NCBI GenBank assembly: GCA_030426865.1
Contig: JAUHXN010000071.1
Span: forward strand, 1 to 10,803
From: a bacterium
GTDB taxonomy: Bacteria; Bacteroidota; Ignavibacteria; Kapaibacteriales; UBA2268
Direction of reading: 5' to 3'
DNA: 10,803 nucleotides
Shown: positions 7,094 to 10,803 of the stretch, one piece after another
Layout: each line of letters opens with the position of its first letter
How positions within the stretch are numbered: the first letter of the stretch is position 1
The notes under the pieces: generated by a model
Databases searched by the model: none
What the model was told of the DNA's origin: nothing
Seen by the model: only the letters and a program-made list of their open reading frames with translations
Made by a program: the position numbers and the translations under genes

Positions 7094-7543
7094 GATTATT
7101 TTACCGTAGAACGATCTATTGATGGTGTAAACTGGGATTTTGTTAATGAAATTGATGGTGCAGGAAACTCTACTTCAATTAAAAATTACAAATCTCTAGA
7201 TGAAAATCCCTATTCTGGAATTTCTTACTACAGATTAAAGCAAACCGATTTTAATGGTAATTTCGAATACTCTGACATAAAAGTAGTAATGATAGAACCG
7301 AATTCATCAGACCCAGTTGTTAGCATTTACCCTAACCCAACTAACAACATTATCACAATAAATGCACCATTAGAAGAGCTTAACAACTTAACAATTTTAA
7401 ATTATTTGGGACAAGATGTGAGCCACTTAAGTAAGATAATTACAAACAGAGGTAATTCAATCGTGTTAAATTTAGAGAAGCTTTCTCAGGGAGTTTACAT
7501 TATAAAAACTAAAAGAAACACAACAAAAATTCATAAATTATAA
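7070..7543 (+). pseudogene. C-terminal fragment of a T9SS-secreted protein (sorting domain)
   Basis: The frame is open from 7070 (after a TAA at 7067-7069) to TAA at 7541-7543. Recognisable protein begins about 7085 with INNDYFTVERSIDGVNWDFV, then ISYYRLKQTDFNGNFEYSDI at about 7222-7281. This is the beta-sandwich module that precedes the sorting signal in many Bacteroidota secreted proteins, where the preceding residues are normally like 'W.TASE'. Here they are KYQIK, and the rest of the protein is gone. From about 7319 comes the T9SS type-A C-terminal domain: VSIYPNPTNN, then LTILNYLGQDV, then LSQGVYIIKTKRNTTKIHKL at the very end. The ATG at 7289 could start an 84-residue peptide, but that would be a sorting domain with no signal peptide or cargo. 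So this is the tail of a larger secreted or surface protein whose identity is lost. Confidence 0.85.
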
Positions 7544-7544
7544 A

Positions 7545-7569
7545 AACTTGTTCTAATTAATTACAAGTT
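7545..7569. terminator. Hairpin between convergent genes
   Basis: AACTTGT (7545-7551) pairs with ACAAGTT (7563-7569) around an 11-base loop. It lies between the end of the T9SS fragment (7543) and the end of the minus-strand lipoprotein gene (stop at 7555-7553). On the minus strand the stem is followed by a short T-rich tail; on the + strand there is no T run. It may serve mainly the minus-strand gene, and the stem is AT-rich and weak. Confidence 0.4.
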
Positions 7570-8068
7570 CTGATGTTGTAATCTTATTACTTTGCTGAAG
7601 AGCTCTATCAAGTAATATTATTTCATACCTAATGGTATCAGCTTGAGGTGTGTTTAAGTAAAGGTTTGGATGGTACAACAAATCAATCTCCATATCACCT
7701 TCTAAGGCATCGTTATTCTCATTTTCAATAAAAGGTATTCTTGTATGAAGATAGGTGGTATCATACTTAGCTTCAGATGTATTATAAGTAATCACTGGAG
7801 ATTTTAAAACCCAAACTCCATTAACTTTTTCATAATAATCCACTAATAAATTAAACTCTCTATCCCCAGTGTTTTCATCTTGTTTTAACCCTAAATCTCC
7901 ATCTCCATCATAAAATTCAAATTTTATAATGCTATAGGTATTATCTTGTGAAAGATATGCTTCTTTAAATGTAATAACAGGAGGCACTGGTGTAGGATCT
8001 TTTTTCTTACACCCAAAAACAGCAACACATACAATTAATATAATAGCTATTTTTACACCTGTTTTCAT
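7553..8068 (-). CDS. Lipoprotein with DGDGD motif, function unknown
   Basis: A 171-residue predicted lipoprotein. The signal is MKTGVKIAIILIVCVAVFGC, with a lipobox ending at C20, then KKKDPTPVPP, a charged proline-rich linker as in many Bacteroidota surface lipoproteins. Residues 50-61 read FEFYDGDGDLGL, an acidic loop common in Bacteroidota lipoproteins and possibly Ca-binding. The rest (LLVDYYEKVNGVW, about 74-86; DTIRYEIILLDRALQQSNKITTSELVI at the end) looks like a small beta-sandwich of extracellular type. No enzyme motif is seen. It is convergent with the T9SS fragment and divergent from the LuxE-like gene, with 25 bases between the two starts, so their promoters must overlap or lie within coding sequence. 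The ATG is the only start that gives the signal peptide. Confidence 0.82.
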   Translation of the reverse strand: MKTGVKIAIILIVCVAVFGCKKKDPTPVPPVITFKEAYLSQDNTYSIIKFEFYDGDGDLGLKQDENTGDREFNLLVDYYEKVNGVWVLKSPVITYNTSEAKYDTTYLHTRIPFIENENNDALEGDMEIDLLYHPNLYLNTPQADTIRYEIILLDRALQQSNKITTSELVIN

Positions 8069-8093
8069 AAGTTAAAGTTACAAATAATTCTTT

Positions 8094-9074
8094 TTGAGTT
8101 TAATCAACAATATATTTAACATTAAAACTGAACAAAACTTCAATGATTTGGCAATTGAGGTTTTTAAGTTTCAATATGAAAATAATACAACCTATCAACA
8201 GTTTTGTAAATTGTTAAACATCATACCAAAACAAGTAACACAAATTGACCAAATACCTTTTTTACCAATTGCGTTTTTTAAATCTCACTCTATAAAAACA
8301 GGCGACTTTAAAGAAGAAGCTATTTTTTTAAGCAGTGGTACTACAGGGCAAAACCAAAGTAAACACTTTGTAAAAGACTTATCTGTTTATAAAAAAAGCT
8401 ATACCAAAGCATTTGAACAATTTTATGGTAATGTTGAGGATTATTGTGTGCTGGCTTTATTACCATCATATTTAGAAAGAGAGGGTTCTTCATTAATTTA
8501 CATGATGGATGATTTTATCAAAAAATCTAACCATCCAAAAAGTGGATTTTTCCTAAAAAATGAAGCATTTTTAATTGAAAACCTACAGTTTTTAACCAAA
8601 AACAGTCAAAAAACGATACTTTTTGGTGTTTCATTCGCATTGTTAGAATTAGCAGAAAAGTATAAAATTGATTTGAGCAATGTAGTAATTATGGAAACTG
8701 GAGGAATGAAAGGAAGAAGGGAGGAGTTGACCAGAGACGAATTACATAGTATTTATAAAAAGAGTTTTAATGTAGGAAGTATTCATTCAGAGTATGGCAT
8801 GACAGAGCTACTTTCACAGGCATACAGTAAGGGAGAAGGAATTTTTGAAACACCAGCTTGGATGAAGATTATAATACGAGATGTTAATGATCCTTTTAAC
8901 ATTTTAAAACATAGTAAGACTGGGGGCATAAACGTAATAGATTTAGCCAACATACATTCTTGTAGCTTTATCGCAACACAAGATCTAGGTAAACAAAATG
9001 CTAAAGGGCAATTTGAAGTATTAGGTAGGTTTGATAACAGCGATATACGTGGTTGTAATTTGTTAATTAGTTAA
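8094..9074 (+). CDS. LuxE-family acyl-protein synthetase-like enzyme
   Basis: A 326-residue adenylate-forming protein of the LuxE (acyl-protein synthetase) type. In luminous bacteria LuxE activates a fatty acid with ATP and carries it as an enzyme thioester; the substrate in Bacteroidota homologues is not known to me. Visible motifs are LSSGTTG (79-85, the nucleotide phosphate loop), ETGGMKGRREE (201-211), HSEYGMTE (231-238), ATQDLGK (294-300) and GRFDNSDIRGC (311-321). C321 lies six residues from the end, near where LuxE holds its acyl-accepting cysteine. The start is TTG: an in-frame TAA at 8085-8087 blocks extension, the first in-frame ATG is too far in (Met137), and INNIFNIKTEQNFNDLAIE is the expected family N-terminus. 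No luxC, luxD, luxA or luxB is nearby, so this is not a bioluminescence operon. It is divergent from the lipoprotein gene. Confidence 0.82.
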   Translation: MSLINNIFNIKTEQNFNDLAIEVFKFQYENNTTYQQFCKLLNIIPKQVTQIDQIPFLPIAFFKSHSIKTGDFKEEAIFLSSGTTGQNQSKHFVKDLSVYKKSYTKAFEQFYGNVEDYCVLALLPSYLEREGSSLIYMMDDFIKKSNHPKSGFFLKNEAFLIENLQFLTKNSQKTILFGVSFALLELAEKYKIDLSNVVIMETGGMKGRREELTRDELHSIYKKSFNVGSIHSEYGMTELLSQAYSKGEGIFETPAWMKIIIRDVNDPFNILKHSKTGGINVIDLANIHSCSFIATQDLGKQNAKGQFEVLGRFDNSDIRGCNLLIS

Positions 9075-9092
9075 GAAAAATAAATACTTTTG
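9060..9092 (+). promoter_or_regulatory. Candidate Bacteroidota-type promoter for the 9139 lipoprotein gene
   Basis: TACTTTTG at 9085-9092 is an exact TAnnTTTG -7 element, with TTG at 9060-9062, 22 bases upstream, as the -33 element. Transcription would start near 9098, about 40 bases before the ATG. The element overlaps the last codons of the LuxE-like gene. Confidence 0.55.
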
Positions 9093-9138
9093 TTTGGAAC
9101 AATTATTGTTATAAACGATTTTTTTAAATCTATATAAA

Positions 9139-9693
9139 ATGAACACAAAAACTATAAACAAAGCGTTATTCATCTTATCTATTGGTGCTATAACTTTATT
9201 AAGTGCCTGCCAATCATTAACACCTTTCTCTAACTCAGTTAGAACAAAGTACAACTTAGATGAAGCTAAGTTGAAAAAAATGCAATTTTATATTTCTGAT
9301 AATATTATGCTGCAAAGAGGCGAAAAAGCTTCTGATGCTCAAGAGTTAGATGCAGAAGGTAAATTAGTAATTTCTGAATCTGCAAGTTTAGACAACATTT
9401 CTGTTGATGCTAAAACACCTGGTGTTTGTGTAAAGGTAATAGATGGAAATAAAATTGCTGTTAGCTTTTTTGAATCTGATGACCAATACCTAGTTTTTGG
9501 AGATCCAAACAACAGAGGAAAGTATTACTTAATGGGTGCTGATTGGAAAAATGGAAAAGGTAAAATTAACTTTGGAGGTAAAACATACTACATTATGCCT
9601 GGTGGTGCAGGTGCTTACCTAAAATTTGAAATGAAAAAAGTAAAAGATTACAAAACCTCAAGTACAAAAGCTAAAGGTAGAAAAGTAAACTAG
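9139..9693 (+). CDS. Small predicted lipoprotein of unknown function
   Basis: A 184-residue predicted lipoprotein: MNTKTINKALFILSIGAI begins the signal, and the lipobox LSAC puts the lipidated cysteine at C24. I do not recognise the family. After the cysteine, NLDEAKLKKMQFYISDNIMLQ (about 39-59) is followed by alternating hydrophobic strands (KLVISESASL, GVCVKVIDGNKIAVSFF, YLVFGD, YYLMGADW, INFGGKTYYIMP, AYLKFEMKKV), suggesting a compact beta-rich domain. The last 20 residues are very basic (SSTKAKGRKVN at the end). A second cysteine lies in GVCVK (about residue 96). It has a convincing promoter and its own terminator, so it is likely a single-gene, possibly well-expressed unit. The start is the only ATG that yields the signal peptide. 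Confidence 0.8.
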   Translation: MNTKTINKALFILSIGAITLLSACQSLTPFSNSVRTKYNLDEAKLKKMQFYISDNIMLQRGEKASDAQELDAEGKLVISESASLDNISVDAKTPGVCVKVIDGNKIAVSFFESDDQYLVFGDPNNRGKYYLMGADWKNGKGKINFGGKTYYIMPGGAGAYLKFEMKKVKDYKTSSTKAKGRKVN

Positions 9694-9727
9694 TAATTTT
9701 TCCGCTTTTAAAATAACTTATATCTTT

Positions 9728-9756
9728 ATCCCGCTTTAATAGCGGGATATTTTTTT
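9728..9756 (+). terminator. Intrinsic terminator after the 9139 lipoprotein gene
   Basis: ATCCCGCT (9728-9735) pairs perfectly with AGCGGGAT (9741-9748) around a five-base loop, followed by A and a run of seven T (9750-9756). It lies 35 bases after the lipoprotein stop and nine bases before the phosphorylase ATG, so the phosphorylase leader must start within or just after it, or depend on read-through. TATCTTTA at 9721-9728, overlapping the stem, is a near match to the -7 consensus. Confidence 0.9.
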
Positions 9757-9765
9757 ATATAAACT

Positions 9766-10578
9766 ATGGAAACCCAACTAAAAGAAACAGTAAATTATCT
9801 TAAACAAAAAGGCGTTGACACCCCTGAAGTTGGAATTGTTTTAGGAACTGGATTAGGTGGTTTAGTATCTGAAATAAATATTATTGAGGAATTTCCTTAC
9901 GATAAAATCCCTCATTTTCCTGTTTCTACGGTAGAATCGCACCATGGAAAATTAATTTACGGAACCATTGGCAATAAAAAAGTGTTGGTAATGCAAGGGC
10001 GCTTTCATTATTACGAAGGTTATAACATGAAAGAAATCACTTTTCCTATAAGAGTAATGAAGTTGATTGGGGTTAAAAACCTTTTAATTTCTAATGCTGC
10101 TGGAGCTGTAAATACAAACTACAAAAAAAGTACTTTAATGTTAATTACCGATCACATTAACATGTACCCAGACAATCCGTTAAGAGGAAAAAACAATGAT
10201 GATTTTGGCCCTCGTTTTCCTGATATGAGTGAGCCTTATTCTCATCAATTAAATGATATGTTAAGAGCAATAGCCCAAGAAAAAAACATACAACTAAATG
10301 AGGGGGTATATGTTCCTGTGCCCGGCCCTAACCTAGAAACCAGAGCAGAATACCGTATGATTAGCATGTTGGGGGGAGATGCTGTTGGAATGAGTACAGT
10401 ACCAGAGGTGATAGTTGCCAACCATATGAAATTACCTTGTTGCGCTATTTCTGTTTTAACTGATGAATGTGACCCAGATAATTTAGCACTAGTAGCATTA
10501 TCGGAAATTTTAGAAGCTGCTGCTATTGCAGAGCCGCAATTAACTACACTTTATACAGAATTAATAAAACGTATTTAA
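9766..10578 (+). CDS. punA: Purine nucleoside phosphorylase, trimeric PNP/MTAP family
   Basis: A 270-residue cytoplasmic enzyme that splits purine (deoxy)nucleosides with phosphate into base and (deoxy)ribose 1-phosphate, for purine salvage. Family blocks are all present: VGIVLGTGLGGL (22-33), SHHGKLIYG (58-66, H60 in the phosphate site), MQGRFHYYEGY (76-86, R79, H81, Y83), SNAAGAVN (109-116), GPNLETRAEYRM (187-198, base-pocket E191) and GDAVGMSTVPEVIVA (204-218, ribose-contacting M209). Aligned by spacing to human PNP, E191 corresponds to Glu201 and D233 (VLTDECDPDN) to Asn243, the residue that contacts the 6-oxo group and N7; here it is Asp, as in MTAP. The length is usual. The stop overlaps the next ATG by one base (TAATG), implying coupling to the TerB-like gene. 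No Shine-Dalgarno is visible. Confidence 0.93.
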   Translation: METQLKETVNYLKQKGVDTPEVGIVLGTGLGGLVSEINIIEEFPYDKIPHFPVSTVESHHGKLIYGTIGNKKVLVMQGRFHYYEGYNMKEITFPIRVMKLIGVKNLLISNAAGAVNTNYKKSTLMLITDHINMYPDNPLRGKNNDDFGPRFPDMSEPYSHQLNDMLRAIAQEKNIQLNEGVYVPVPGPNLETRAEYRMISMLGGDAVGMSTVPEVIVANHMKLPCCAISVLTDECDPDNLALVALSEILEAAAIAEPQLTTLYTELIKRI

Positions 10579-10803
10579 TGGACAGTAAACATCAAGAAAA
10601 ACTTAGCTTATTACAAGATTTAATTGCCTTAAGTAAGGCTGATAACAATGTTTCTTTTATGGAAACACAATTTATTAATTCTGTTGCCATGACTATGGGT
10701 ATTTCTGCCCAAGAATTACAACACATAAAAGATAACCCTATACCTTTTAACCCACAAAACAAAGAAATGGACCGTATTACCCAATTTTATCGTTTGTTGT
10801 TAT
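10578..10803 (+). CDS. Probable TerB-like protein (partial, cut by the window edge)
   Basis: A frame from the ATG at 10578, which overlaps the phosphorylase stop by one base, stays open to the edge for 75 codons. The peptide begins MDSKHQEKLSLLQDLIALSK, then ADNNVSFMETQFINSVAMTMG (about 21-41), ISAQELQHIKDNPIPF (42-57) and MDRITQFYRLLL (64-75). The helical pattern, with an acidic turn after the first helix (KADNNVSFMETQFI) and 'A..MGIS..EL..I', resembles TerB-like/DnaJ-associated helical domains, which many Bacteroidota carry as small stand-alone proteins. No function can be assigned beyond that. The end is outside the window. Confidence 0.65.
   Translation, partial: MDSKHQEKLSLLQDLIALSKADNNVSFMETQFINSVAMTMGISAQELQHIKDNPIPFNPQNKEMDRITQFYRLLL

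Noticed and set aside
6930..7100. Insertion of a mobile element or phage attachment site at the junction.
   Set aside because: There is no transposase or integrase, no terminal inverted repeat, no target duplication and no tRNA end.
7289..7543. A free-standing 84-residue gene starting at ATG 7289.
   Set aside because: Homology to a T9SS secreted-protein module continues upstream in the same frame to about 7085, so this ATG is an internal methionine of a larger truncated protein.
8094..9074. A bioluminescence (lux) operon.
   Set aside because: Only a LuxE-family enzyme is present; luxA, luxB, luxC and luxD are absent and the neighbours are a lipoprotein and purine salvage.
1..10803. CRISPR arrays, tandem repeats, riboswitches, tRNA or rRNA genes, defence or toxin-antitoxin modules.
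   Set aside because: I saw no regularly spaced repeats, no conserved RNA motifs, and no matching protein motifs on either strand.

Overview
The window looks like low-GC DNA from the Bacteroidota/Chlorobiota (FCB) side of the tree. Several things point that way: a type IX secretion (T9SS) C-terminal sorting domain, candidate promoters of the Bacteroidota form TAnnTTTG with an upstream TTG, lipoproteins with DGDGD motifs, a LuxE-like acyl-protein synthetase of the kind common in Flavobacteriia, and TTG/GTG starts. Both halves are AT-rich, so base composition does not separate them. I cannot name the species.

Left block (1-6935). A minus-strand gene start, possibly a metallo-beta-lactamase-fold protein, runs off the left edge. 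After a divergent promoter region comes a membrane-anchored PpiD/SurA-type prolyl isomerase (209-2380), closed by a strong terminator. The next gene starts directly after that terminator: hpnC, followed by overlapping hpnD, two of the three enzymes that turn farnesyl diphosphate into squalene (hpnE is not in view). A second run of four overlapping genes follows: nuoE (complex I 24-kDa [2Fe-2S] subunit), a six-helix rhomboid-like protein that lacks the protease residues, an ABC ATPase, and its ABC-2 permease. The permease is broken after about 130 residues.

Junction (6936-7093). The permease reading frame runs into a 158-base stretch of about 14% GC with only one G on the + strand. On the far side is the C-terminal end of an unrelated T9SS-secreted protein with no beginning. 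Two beheaded genes flanking a strand-biased filler suggest either a deletion/rearrangement scar or an assembly join between two genomes. This is the most important caution about the window: left and right blocks should not be assumed to be neighbours in one organism.

Right block (7094-10803). After the T9SS fragment comes a convergent lipoprotein gene (minus strand), then, divergently, the LuxE-like acyl-protein synthetase. A small lipoprotein of unknown function has its own promoter and terminator. A family-2 purine nucleoside phosphorylase follows, overlapping by one base a probable TerB-like gene cut by the right edge.

Most genes are ordinary housekeeping or lineage-typical genes. I saw no phage, transposon, CRISPR, tRNA or rRNA, and no convincing new multi-gene system. 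The features most worth a second look are the junction, the protease-dead rhomboid co-translated with nuoE, the C-terminal cysteine of the LuxE-like enzyme, and the Asn-to-Asp change in the phosphorylase base pocket.
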